DNA of 64,000 nt, taken from contig NW_005434653.1 of assembly GCF_000315625.1 (NCBI RefSeq), positions 484,386 to 548,385 of the forward strand, given 5' to 3'. How positions within the stretch are numbered: the stretch's first letter is position 1; each line of letters opens with the position of its first letter. Source of the stretch: Guillardia theta CCMP2712 (taxonomy: Eukaryota > Cryptophyceae > Pyrenomonadales > Geminigeraceae). Of this stretch, positions 33,833 to 44,962 are shown piece by piece. Position numbers and translations under genes: made by a program. Below the pieces are notes generated by a model. It searched no databases and was not told the origin of the DNA. It saw only the letters and a list, made by a program, of their open reading frames with translations.

Positions 33833-36800
33833 CTACATCCCCGTCCCTCTCAGCTCGCCCGGCCTGACCTCCTGCTCCATGAACTTTCTCAGCTGCTTCT
33901 CGCACTCGATCGACATCTTGATCTGCTGCACCTGCGCCTTGTTCTCCCTCGTCAGCTCCTCCACCTGCTGCATGAGCTGGAGGAGGAGGCTCACAAACTC
34001 TCCCAGCATCCTCGACTCCAGCTGCTGGCTCAGCTGCATTGCGCTGGCCGTGGGCATGTTGCCGAGCTGGCGGAGCAGCGCAGGCAGAGCCTCCTCCATC
34101 TTCAGCTCCCTGCTCCTGCTGAGTATGTGCTGGCAAATCCCCAGCATCTCCTTCCGCAGGGTAGTCTTCCAGAACCTCAGGGTCTCCACCGTGCCCTTGA
34201 GCTGGACTATCTCCACCTGGGAAGGCCGCAAACTGTCCATGAGGTCCATCGACGAGCCCAGCAGCTCCTGGGAGGCTGCCAGGTCAGCCGCCAACTGCTG
34301 GAGGTCAGCTCGGATGCGCTTCACCGCTGCCCAGCTCGACGCCTCGCTCTCCCTCGCCCTGCCCAGCTGCACCCTCAGCTCCTCAGCCTCCTGCCCCGCC
34401 CGCTCGTCGTCCCCTTCCTCCTTCTCAGCTCGGCCTCGAGCCCCTCAGCTCGGGCCTGGCTCTCCTGCAGCTTTTGGGACAGGAAGTCCTTGACGTGCTC
34501 TACCTCAGCCAGGACTTGACACGCGTTTGACTCGCGCTGGGTTGACTCGAGGAGGCGCGAGCGGCACAGGTGGAGGTCCTGCTCAGCCCTCTCTGCGCTC
34601 GCGATCCTCTCAGCCTGCAGGGCGATCATTTCCTCTGCTGTTTCTGCACGCACAGAATGTCAGAAGGCAGACGAAGAGACGGAAATGAGAGGAGGAGGAT
34701 GATAGATGATGATGTGGGGAGGAGGAGGAACAGGCTGGCAATTGAGGATGAAATCACCCAGGCTCTTTCTCAGCTCGTTGTTCTCAGCTCTCAGCTGGGC
34801 GATGGAGTGACTATGGCGGCTGTCGAGCTGCCGGCATCTCTTGACCTCCTCGCGCACCATCACCTTGCACTCGAATAAGCTCTCCGCCCTCTGTGACAGC
34901 AGCTGCAGGATGTTGTCCAGCTGGAGGGACTGGGTGTCAACGATGTCCAGCTGGTGGAAGAGGTGGGCTGTCATCCGGTCGAAGAACCTCTCACACTGAG
35001 CGACCTTCTCGTTCGCCGACTGGATGACAAGGTCCTGACCGTTGAGCTTCTCGTCCAACAGGTTGTCATTCAGCCTCTGAAGCTCGGCAAGCTTGCGCTG
35101 CATGCCCCTCTCCTGCTCCTCCCGTCCCTCAAGCTGAGCCCGAAGCGCTTGTAGGCGGAGGAGGAGACCGTTCTCGTACCTCCCGAGCTTGTCCTCCATC
35201 CTCTCCAACTCCAGGCTCATCATTGCACAGCTCTGCCTGCTCTCCTCCACCTCGCTCCTCAGGCTGTCTCTGTGCTTGCAGGCGGCCGCAAGCTTCGAGC
35301 GCAGCTCGTTGTTTTCCCACTCCAAGTTCATGAGCTTGTCGTTCAAGCCATCGAAGACGGCCAGCATGTCTTGAGACGCCTTATAGAAGCTCTTCATGAA
35401 GTTTTCTGCCTCCAGCCTGCTCCTCTCCCGCTGCAGGTTGCTTGCGAACGAGGAAGAGCGGAGGGCAGCCACTTCCTGCTGAGCGGAATGGAGCTGAGAA
35501 CGAGCCAGCGCAAGGGAAGCCTCAGTCTGCCTCGCCGTCCTCTCCAGCGTCTTCACCTTCTCTAGCAGCAGCAAATTGTTCTCCTTCGCCTCCTCCTGCT
35601 CCGACCGCACAGCCTCAAGCTCTGCCTGTAGGGAAGAAACCTTCCTGTCTCTCTCCTTCTCCCTCCCATCTTGCTGCTCCCTACCAGCTCGAGCCTCCTC
35701 CTCCTTCAAGTCTAGCAGCCTCCTGCAACGGTCCAGCTCCTCCTCGCACAGCTTCTTCTCAGACACAACGTCGTCAAACTCGGTGTCGAGGAACTGCAAC
35801 TTGGCCTGGACTTGGTTCCACTGATCTTGAGAGAGGGAGATGTGGTTCTTGAGCGAAGCAACGCTCTCCTTGGCAAGGCTGGTCTCTAGCAGCACGATCT
35901 TGGACAGGAACTTGGTCTTGAACTTGTGGTCCTCCAGCTCGTCCTTCATCGCGTGCTTCGAGTTCTCTAGGTTCCAGAAGATCTTGTAGAACTCGTCCTG
36001 AGACGACTGGATGTATCTGATCTCCGTCAAGAGGGCCATCAGGCCGGACTTGCAAGATCGAAGACTTTCCGACATCGCCATTAGCTCACTCTCTTTCTCC
36101 ATCCTCGCCTCGTCCATCTTCTCCATCCTCGCCTCGCTCTCCACCTTCAACACCCTCAGCTGGTCGAGCTCGGCCATCAGCGGGATGTACCGCCGGTCCC
36201 TCTCCTCCGCCTCCTCCAGCTGCCTGTGCATCAACTCCAGCTGGTCGCTGCTGCTGGTCGCCTGCTCCTTGTAGTGCGTGCAGGCCTTCTGCATGTCTTC
36301 CAGCGCCGTCTTCTCGATGTCCAGGTGCAGCTCGTACTCAGCAATGCTCTGCATCGCCTCCGTGAGCTGCTGCTCCATGATCGAGTGGACCTCTTGCGAC
36401 CTCACGAGCAGCTTCCTCGTCTCGTACAGCTCGTTCCTCGCCTCGAACGCCTCCTTGGACAGGTTCCCCAGCTCCTGCTGCTGCAGGTGGTGGTGGAGGT
36501 AGAGGCTGGAGAAGTCTGACTGTATCAAGCTGGCTTCTTCGGTAAGCCCATGTACGTCAAGGCACAGCGACTGCAGAAGGTTCACAGCTCCTGCTCTCCT
36601 CTCCTCCTCCTCCTCCCTCTCAGCCCGGCGAGCTGACTCTAACTGCTCCACCTTGCGACACTTCTCGTCTCTCTGCGTCATCAGCGCCTGAACTGCATCG
36701 GACAGGCCGGAGAGCAGCCAGTGTACTTGGAGGACCTCGTTGTGAACCCGCTCGTTGCAGAGGGCGACCTCAAGGTCGACGTCCTCCCTCCTGCTCAGCT

Positions 36801-39800
36801 CATGGCGGAGCTTGCTGTTGGTGCTGCTCTGACTCTCGATCGTCTTCTCGATGAAGTTCAACCGGTCAAGGAAGTGAGTCTTCACCGACGCAAGATGGTC
36901 TGAGGTCTCGAGCACATCGTCGGCCACGAGGTTGTACAGGTCCACGAGCCGGGTCAAGTCAGCCTGCAGCTGCCTATTCTTGCTGCTCTCAGCGTGTATC
37001 CTGACGTCCTTGGTCTCTGCCTCCCTGCGGGAGTCAATCAGGAGGTCCTGGAGGATGCCGATGCGGTGGGTCATGTCGGCGTGTTGCGGGACCAGCAGGT
37101 CAGCCGCCTCCTGAGCGCGGACGAGGATCTGACTTGTGCCCTCGAGGACCCGCAGCACGTTGCCGATCCCCTCACCCTCCCGCTCGATCATGTTGTCATA
37201 GATGCTGATCAGTGCTCTCCTCGCTTCATCAGAGTCCCTCAGGGCCGTTTTCTCCTCCTCCTGTGCAGTGAAAGCCTCCAGCAGCCTCTTGCTTTCAGCT
37301 TGCAAGCTGCTGACGACTTCCTTCAACCCTCCCTCGCACTTGCCGAGCTCCTCCACCAATGCCGAGGCCTCATGGGCCACGGTTTCTCGCAGAGTCTTCA
37401 TCCCCACAACCTCCTCTTCCAAGGAAGCGCATCGGCCTCTGAGTGCGAAGTTCCCATCCTCCAGGCTCTCTACCGTCTCCTGAAGTTCATTGAGCTGCCT
37501 GTGGATCGCGCGGTGGTGGTCCAGCGCCAGGTTCTTCTCGACCTTGAGATTGTTCATCTCTACAACCAGGTCGCTGATGATTTTCTGCTTCATCTGATAC
37601 TGCTCGTCCGACTCGCAAAGCCTCCTCCTCATTATCTCGACCTCATCCTCCAGCGCCGCTCCCTCCATCACCAGCTGCTTGTAGCTGACGTTGAACTCTT
37701 GCTGCATCTCTGCAATCTCCTGGTATTCAGCTCGAGCAGCTACGATCTCCTCGGACAGTCGCCTGTTCTCGTCCGCCAGATTTTCTTTCTCCTGCTCCAT
37801 AGCAAGATACTTCTTGTACAGCACCGCTAGTTGCTCCGCCTGCTTGGAAGCCTCCTCCTCTGCACTTGTCTTGCCGTCCTCAAGGATCTGTACGTCAACC
37901 GAGGCCTTATCAAGATCGCTGCTAAGGCGGCGAACGTCGTCGACAAGTCCCGAGCTCAGAGTGTTCGCCTGCTGCCTGATAGACTGCAAGTGAAAATTCT
38001 CTTGACCGACCCGCTCAAGTTGCTCCCTTGCCTGGCTAAGATCTCGCTCGAGAGTTTGTTTTGCCTCCCTCTCACTTTGGAGGCTTCGCTTCTCCCCTGC
38101 AAGGTCCCTGGAAAGGTTCACCACACCTGACTGCAGTCGGAGCAAAACATGCTCTTGGCCTCGAACAAGCTGCTCAGCGCGTGAAATGGCCCGGCCAGCC
38201 TCATTGCCATCCGTCTCCATCGACGAGAAGTTGTCTGCCAGCCTCTTCGACAGCATCTCCACCTGCTCCGAGATATCCTGCAGAGTTTGACAGAGCGCGT
38301 TGGCAATGAGCTGGACGCGATAGGAGGAGGTCTCGTTCTGCACCAGTCGCATGGTCGAGTCGTTCAGTCGCTCTTCGAGAAGTCTCCCGAATTTCTGTGC
38401 ATCGAGGTACTTTGCTCTGACATGTTGCTGGTTCTCCTCCAGGCGTCGCAGGTTCAGCTCGAGGTTGTCGACGGTTTCTTCCATCATGGCGGAAGACAGC
38501 TGGGCTTGCTCAAGTGCCTGCTGCTGGGTTGAGAGGGACAGCTCTAACTCAGATATTCTTCTTTCTGCCATGCGCAGCTTGTCTCTCATCTCAACGTTCT
38601 GATGATTTAGCGTCCCAACAGAGGTTTCATTCAGTATGAGTTGTGACCGGATTTCTTCCAGTTGTCTTCGGCTCTCCTTCTCCATGTTCGTTTTATCTTC
38701 TCTAAAGACGTCAAGTTCAGAGTTCAGTTTATGAGTCTTCGCCATCTCATCGAACAGAGCTTGTCTCAAGACTTTCTCTCTTCCCATCTCTTCAAATGAC
38801 TCGATGTGCAAAGCTTCTGTCGTGCTAACGAAATCTTCGCTGATTGAAAGGATTTCTTTTTGAAGGAATGACCTGATCTCTGATATCTTTGTGACGCTTT
38901 CCGATTGTACAAGGGAGAAGGAAGCAACTTTCCGTGACAAGTCGCGTTTTGAAGCTTCCAATGATTTGATGTGAGACGACAGGTTGGAGGTTGAGAGCAA
39001 AACAATCTCAATCTTGTTCTCAAGCAAGGCAGAAGCTTCTTCCGCAGATTTGACAGCCCTTGTGAGCTCTTTGATGATTTTGACTTGCATTTCAATGTTT
39101 CGGTTTAACTCTAAGATTTCTCGTTGCTGCATATCTGTCTTTTTTGTCAATTCGTTATTCTCTGATCGAGCCTTATTCAACATACGCAAGAGGTCCAATG
39201 CTTGCTTTTCAGTTTCCTGTTGTTGCGACGAGATTGTTGATAGCATCTCTTCGAACTCTTTCATGTAAATTTCTGAATGTGACTCCCAAGTATTAGATTG
39301 TCTCCTCATGTGCTTGATCATATAATCTAACTCCGTTGCTTTCAAACTTTCATCAACGCGGGATTTCAAAGATTTCACTTCTTCTCTCAGAGATTCATTC
39401 TCTGATTTCAATCGAACATTGTCGTTCAAAATTGAAGTGTTTTGCTGTTTCAATTCGTTGAGAGTTTGCTTCAATTTACCAAGTTCTTCCCGCATGTTCG
39501 AAGTTTGCTGTGTTAGCGTTCTCTTCTCTTCTTCGGAATGTAACAATCGCTCCCTGTAACTTTCCAAATCTGTTTCATAAGATTTGACCTGCGTACAAAT
39601 GGTCATGAGGCTGCAATCTACATATCAAGTTCACATTACATTGCTGTTGTACAAAACGGTGTCGTCGGCTATGCTGTCAAGTCGATCTTCTAGGATCTTA
39701 CTTCTCCGCTGTTCATCAAACAATCTGACATTCAGCTCTGAGATGTTGTCTCGCAAGGAGATGACAAACGCTCCAACGGCCCTTATTTGGACGTGTAAAG

Positions 39801-40320
39801 GCAACACCTTGGAGTTGTGTGAATCCAGTGAATCAAGCTGGTCAATATCATGGATGACACTCTCCACCGCCTCCTTGATCAGAGCAACCTCCTCGTCCGA
39901 CTGGTCTTGTGTCCCCATCTTCTGTTTCAGCTCAAGATTTTCCCTCTCGAGCTCGAAAATGTCATCCCTAGCCTGCTGCAGCAAAGACAAGCACTCGTCC
40001 CGCTCCCCAAGAAGCTGTTCCCACCTCCTCTGCGAAAACTGCAGCGCTACACCCGGCCCCGAAGAGCTGTCGTCGAGGATGTCCGAGTGTTTCACCGAGC
40101 GAGGGAGTGTAAGGGCTTCCGACAGATCTCTCGACGCAGCTAGCGGGCTGGGGGTATTGAAGTCTTCTCGTCGCATAGGATGCCCGAGTTTTGCCTCGGG
40201 GCTGGTGAAGGGATGATAGTTGTCTACCCGCCATGTCGACTTCCATGTCTTGTCAACGGCATCGTCGTAATTCTGATGCACTCGCCGTGAACCGCTCTGA
40301 GGAGGATCGTACGGGTCCAT
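33833..40320 (-). CDS. Giant coiled-coil protein (about 2100 aa)
   Basis: Structural coiled-coil protein, family unrecognised. Exon 1 is 40320-39640 (MDPYDPPQSGSRRVHQNYDD, disordered, then RWEQLLGERDECLSLLQQAR). Exon 2 is 39588-34758, 1610 codons of almost uninterrupted heptads (VKSYETDLESYRERLLHSEE to NNELRKSL). Exon 3 from 34643 continues ETAEEMIALQAERIASAERA. Phases close. Near 34430 the frame shifts: LQESQARAEGLEAEL continues only in another frame as EKEEGDDERAGQEAEELRVQ, which then reads AAVKRIRADLQQLAADLAAS through LGEFVSLLLQLMQQVEELTR to the stop at 33833. One missing base (or two extra) would explain it; it is either a sequence error or a true break. The start follows an acceptor-like TTTCCCAG, so a 5'-UTR intron is likely. 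A centrosomal, basal-body or golgin-like scaffold role is conceivable from composition only. Confidence 0.75.
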
Positions 40321-41129
40321 GAGCCTGGGAAAGAAAAGGCAGGTCAACAAGTCAACACAAATACACCGAAGCACTTCGATGACATGAGGCAATTTCTGCT
40401 TCTTGTGCACATTTATCAAGAGAAACAGAAACCCCGACAACAGAAAACTCTTTCGCATCATGAATTTAACTTGAAAGATTTGCGTACTAAAAGCGAGAGG
40501 GCGCATGAATATCAGCGCGGAGTAGTTATGGAAGATTGTGAAACAATCATGGTTTCTTGAGCCAGAGCATACACTTTCCTCTTCATCCTGCTCCTCCTAC
40601 TTCTCCCTTGCTCTTCTTCTCCTCTCTCAGCTTCTCAGTCCTTGCGCTACAAGCCTTCCCCACCTCGCCATTTTGCACTGCACTTCAAATCCTTTCCTCA
40701 CCCCACCCCATTCAGCTTCACCCTACCCCATTGTTCCATAACCCCATTCTCCTCAAAGATTACTCCTAATACCCCTTCTTTCATTAACGAGTAACCCCAC
40801 CCTTTTAGATGTCGCTTGCAGCAGATGGACTGTCCACCCCAACAATTAGTGAAGTACCCCCTTGAGTATCTGATTGGTAAATCACTACGACTTACCTACG
40901 AGCAGATCCCAAAGACTTGTTCCTAGGACCTCACACTCCCTTACCACCCCTTCATTTCCACACATGTACCCCCCCTTTCATGGCGATGAAATAAACTATC
41001 ACCCTAGTACGGGACTTTGTAACTGTAGCCTACGAAAAAGGTTCTAGCCAAGGTACTAGTAGGCTATAACATAAAAGTGCATTCCTTGGAGGAGGTCCTA
41101 CGAACTGTCCTATCGAGGTCATATCAGCG
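40321..41129. other. Non-coding region with spaced C-tracts
   Basis: From 40690 to 41000 short tracts such as CCCCACCCC, TACCCCCTT and GTACCCCCCC recur every 20-45 nt, mostly on the plus strand, amid AT-rich DNA. No coding signal. The same texture occurs at 43570-44220 and 61400-61930. Confidence 0.45.
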
Positions 41130-41540
41130 GTAGTTGAGTCGGTCACCGTGACTGTCAAAAGGGCTCACTGCTTGTTTCCGAAGGCGTTAGTTCCCCGGAG
41201 TCCGGGCCCGGCTTCGCCGCCAGTCACTCAACGGTGGAGGGGCGCCCCGGCAGCGCCCCGGCTCAACGCCACCTGGCACACTGGCCTGCTGCAGCCTCGG
41301 AGGCTCAGGATTGTCACCGCCGTGAAGTGAACTTGCCGCGCTCAGCGGCTAGTATGCCCGCCGGGCCTCACGGTGTGCCGGGGTCACCCGGCGGGCCGCC
41401 GCGCCCGGCCCGCGATTCGCCGGAGTCGCCCGGGGCGGCCGGCCGCACGGTGCGCGGCACGCCGGGTGGCACGCGCCGGAACGGCTCAGCCCGCGGCTAT
41501 CACGGCGATGATGAGTCTGAGTCTCAAACGCCTTTCACAG
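41130..41540. other. GC-rich island 5
   Basis: GC-rich block with GTCACCGTGACTGTC, GTCCGGGCCCGGC, CAGTCACTCAACGG and CGGCCGGCCGC words. A smaller GC patch follows at 41670-41715. Continuous open frames are composition artefacts. Confidence 0.5.
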
Positions 41541-41786
41541 AGTCAGGAGAGTAGAGGAGGCTTCTCAAACTACTGTGACTTTCCAAGTCTCAGGCGGTCC
41601 CCGGCCAGCAGAAGCTGGCTCGAAAAGGTTCTGCAGTGATTCAATTTACCATGTGCTTGAATCTGAATCCTCACTGTGATCCTCGGGCTCGCCGCGGCGG
41701 CGGGAGCAGTCACAACTCACTGGAGTCTAACTAACTTAACTTAAAGGGGGGGATCTGGCATTGATGGATCGAAGATCGTGTTGTAG

Positions 41787-42413
41787 CTACGTCGACTTAC
41801 TGCTGTCAGATGAGTCGTAGCCCTTGTCGATTCTCCTCAGCTCGCCACTCGCCATCCACTGATGGCGGAAGCGACCACCTGCGTCGTCGGCTGTCAAGAT
41901 TATGTTGCATCCTGCCGGAGGCCACAAAGACGCGCGGCCGTCTGTACTCAGGCACATATACCCATCAAAGTCAAATGCCGCATTCTCCTCGGGAGGGTCC
42001 TTGGTCTTGCCATATATCTTACATTCCTTCAGTCTTGGCTTTTCGGTTTTCCATCCTGATGTCATGTCTTGTACGACTCGATCGAGCGCTTTGTACAGGC
42101 TTTTCTCCTTCATCATTACATACATCCAGGGGATGAAACATACACCCATTGTGACGCAGCACAGAAACCGAGAGCCGCTCGATGTTTTACCGTCCATTGC
42201 ATTCTCATCGAAGAACTGCTGTATTGCTGCAATGAAATCATAGTACTGCTTCTCGGTACAGATCGGTGAAAGCTTCGGGGAATACGGGGGATATTTTTGC
42301 TCGCCCTTTACGTTGAATCCGATGTTGATCCAGACTTCTGCTACACCTTCTTTTGACGTGCTCATCGGAGCCAAGAAAGCTCTCCCGGAGCTCAGGTATG
42401 GACATGTTGGCAT
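41787..42413 (-). CDS. Small membrane-associated protein, function unknown
   Basis: A single open exon of up to 208 aa. The first ATG is 42413 (MPTCPYLSSGRAFLAP); MSTSKEGVAEVWINIGFNV about 48 nt later is an equally good start. A hydrophobic Cys-rich segment FLCCVTMGVCFIPWMYVMM, flanked by ENAMDGKTSSGS and KEKSLYKALDRVV, suggests one membrane-embedded or hairpin segment. The C-terminal part contains FDFDGYMCLSTDGRASLWPP and ends in Ser/Asp (YDSSDSSKST). A weak resemblance to Golgin-A7/ERF4-type proteins (a compact alpha/beta protein with a Cys-rich hydrophobic centre) is only an impression. It sits between two GC islands. Confidence 0.5.
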   Translation of the reverse strand: MPTCPYLSSGRAFLAPMSTSKEGVAEVWINIGFNVKGEQKYPPYSPKLSPICTEKQYYDFIAAIQQFFDENAMDGKTSSGSRFLCCVTMGVCFIPWMYVMMKEKSLYKALDRVVQDMTSGWKTEKPRLKECKIYGKTKDPPEENAAFDFDGYMCLSTDGRASLWPPAGCNIILTADDAGGRFRHQWMASGELRRIDKGYDSSDSSKST

Positions 42414-42544
42414 GATCTAAGAGCTTCTGCTTGTTGCCAAGAAGCAACAACCACTCGAACCTGACTGGGGGGAAGGGAGCAGCCCTTTCAAAGGGAGGGG
42501 TGTTCAAGTTCATCCATCCTTTGGAGGGGTAATGGAAGTTGACA

Positions 42545-42830
42545 AAAGTGTCCGGGCCACCCGGTGACCGTGCCGCCGCAGTGGCCACTGCGCGGCCGCA
42601 GTCCGTGACAGTTACCGTACGCGGTGCCAGCCGGCCCGGGCCCGGCCGTGACTCGGACCGGCCCCGCCGGGCTGAACCAATAATCTTTCGAGTCCCGGTG
42701 CCGGGCGCGGCCAGCCTCACCCGGGCCGGGCTCAGTGGCCCAGTGACCGCTAAGTTGCAACTCAGTGCGGCAACGAACCCGGGACCGTACGGTACCGAAA
42801 GACCGTACAGGGAGGCCTTGAGCTGACGAA
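42545..42830. other. GC-rich island 6
   Basis: Contains CACCCGGTGACCGTGCC, CCGGCCCGGGCCCGGCC, GTACGGTACCG and CAGTGACCGC. The words CACCCGGTGACCG and CGGTACCG are shared with islands at 53880, 6635 and 55530. No CDS. The following 42850-43380 has scattered open frames (for example one encoding LRKAQRIILQEAINAQLAMM near 42970-43070) that could be a gene remnant, but no start or splice context was found. Confidence 0.5.
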
Positions 42831-43409
42831 AGCTCGGATCCTGGACCCGATGCGTTTACGTACAAGTCGGATCACCTGAGACGTCTTGCGAGGCCGCGGC
42901 CCGGAGAGACCATCCAGCGCTGCCGTCACAAGTTCCTTGTTCGCCGAGCGATCCGCCAACCACCACAGAACTTCGGAAAGCGCAACGCATCATCCTGCAA
43001 GAGGCCATCAATGCTCAGCTGGCGATGATGGGAAGAAACTTGAAAGGCCTTTGGCGGGACTCCCGGACGTGCTGAGCATATGCATTACGATGATCATCGG
43101 ATGCCCTCGGATCTTCCGCTGTGCTGCTGCTTGCAGTTTGCTCCTCCAGTCGCCTGCAGTTGCGGAAGTTCAAAGTCCCCCACATGATGATCATCAGGGC
43201 CGCATGTTGGGAAACGTTCTGTCGGGTGCCGGGTACGCCTTGCACATGGACGCGGCATCTCACTCCTGAATCTTTGATGAGGGTACTGAGGACGCTATTG
43301 CACTTCTCAGTCGCGGCGATCAGTGGCCCGTCCGATCAACTTTGTCGGGAGCCACTTTAAATGTTTGCAAGGTGAGGTCGTGAATGTTTATAAGGGATCG
43401 GTGGGTAGA

Positions 43410-43443
43410 GGGGGTAGTGGGGGTAGTGGGGGTAGTGGGGGTA
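43410..43443 (+). repeat. (GGGGGTAGT)n tandem repeat, G-quadruplex-prone
   Basis: Four consecutive 9-nt units with runs of five G separated by TAGT, satisfying a G-quadruplex pattern on the plus strand. Located in non-coding DNA at a GC-island to AT-rich transition. Confidence 0.85.
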
Positions 43444-44962
43444 CCGTCAGGAGGGTGCAACCAAGCAGTTTGACCGTCGGTCACCTATGGTTTTGGAGAT
43501 ATTCTTCCAAATTATTGAAAAGTATTCTGTATATTGAAATTTTCACTTTAAATGATTAAATTTTTCACTCAAAAAAATTCCCCCACCCTTCCAATCCCCG
43601 AGCTTCTCTCACTATACCCCCGTCATTCCCCATATTCAGTAAAGTACCCCTCTTTATTCCCTTAGACTACCCACCCATTTCTACCACGTTTCCCCGTTTC
43701 CCCGAGTGACCCCCGTTGCTGACCAACCTTCTCTCCCCAGTGTGACCCCCACCCTCATAAATCTCGGTTGAATGGGACCTGTGTACCCCACCCCCTTCGA
43801 CCATGGTTTGCTTGTAAGCCTACCCCCTTCGTGATTACGCCTCCGGCAAATAAACTTTTCACTGACAGCATTCTATTACTGAAAGTTGAAATTTATAGAC
43901 AATATATTAGCTTAAAAGTTGAAAATTGTGGTCTTGAATAAATAAATTTGATACATGTTGAAACAACAACTTTATTTTGTGAAAATGTTTATGCTGTTTT
44001 CTCTCCTTGGTGGGGTGATATACCCGACCTGGACTTCGACATTGTTTGCCTAGTCAAATCAACCCCTTCTCTCCCCAAGTTTTAAAAAGTACTCCCACCC
44101 ACCCCTTTTAAAAAGCACCCCACCTTTATTTCATAGGGTGCTCCATAACCCGGTGGAATAGTTCATTCGAAACCTTTAATCACAGGGGTGGGTATATGTA
44201 CCCACCCCTACCAACTACCCCTCGTGAAATCGGGAAGGGCGAGCCCAGACTCCCCGACAGGAGGAAGAGGAAGATGATGACGAGGGGGAACGGGAGGGGA
44301 ACGGGAGGGGAACGGGAGAGGTTGGGGGGATAAGGAGCACGAGGAAGGGAGAGAAGGGGAAGAGCAGGGAGGGAGGGAGGAGGGAAGGGGGCAAAGCAGG
44401 AAGGGAGAGAGGGAGGGGATCGTAGACACATTGGGTAGGTTAATCGTACGGATTGTGGGAGTGAGGAGGCTAAATACAACCACGCTGCTATAGCTCGCAC
44501 CTCAACTAGAAGGAAACAGGCGGAGAATATGGGAAGGAGCCGAAAGTTTCTTCAAGTGATCCACCAAAGTTTTTGATAGGATCCAAAGGTCAACAGATCA
44601 GGGCGTGATAGATCGCCAGAACAGCAAATGGGAATCTGAAACTTGGTAGCATCAATTATCAAGAAAGATTTTCTATCCCCCAGCAGTTGAATTAGGAAGA
44701 AACCTCTACTTGGGTCTCCCAAGTTTCTCAAGGCTGTTGAGCAGATGCCGTCTCTCGCCCAGAACAAGGACGACGATGGACTTCTCTCGTCCAAGGTGAA
44801 CAAGACACTTCGCTGCTGGCTCCTCTATCCTCACGTGCTCTTTCAAACAGGAAGCAGCACACAACAATCATAGCTCTTCGCACTCGAGGTAGTTGCGCTG
44901 CGCTGGGGAAGTGCCTGTCCTGATGATATAGCAGGTCGAACAACCCCGACGCGTCCTCGCTC
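43444..44962. other. Non-coding AT-rich region with C-tracts; upstream region of transporter
   Basis: 43500-44220 is AT-rich with many CCCCACC/TACCCCC tracts (CTATACCCCCGTC, AAGTACCCCTC, GTACCCCACCCCC). 44230-44420 is G/A-rich. 44500-44962 is ordinary sequence probably containing the promoter and 5' leader of the SulP gene. Nothing else recognised. Confidence 0.4.

Noticed and set aside
36994-37830. 278-codon plus-strand frame
   Set aside because: Antisense shadow of the giant coiled-coil exon; Leu- and Val-rich as expected from reversed Glu/Gln/Lys codons.
42886-43269. Plus-strand open frame after GC island 6
   Set aside because: No start or splice context, frame switches needed, and part is GC-island sequence; kept only as a possible remnant in the island note.
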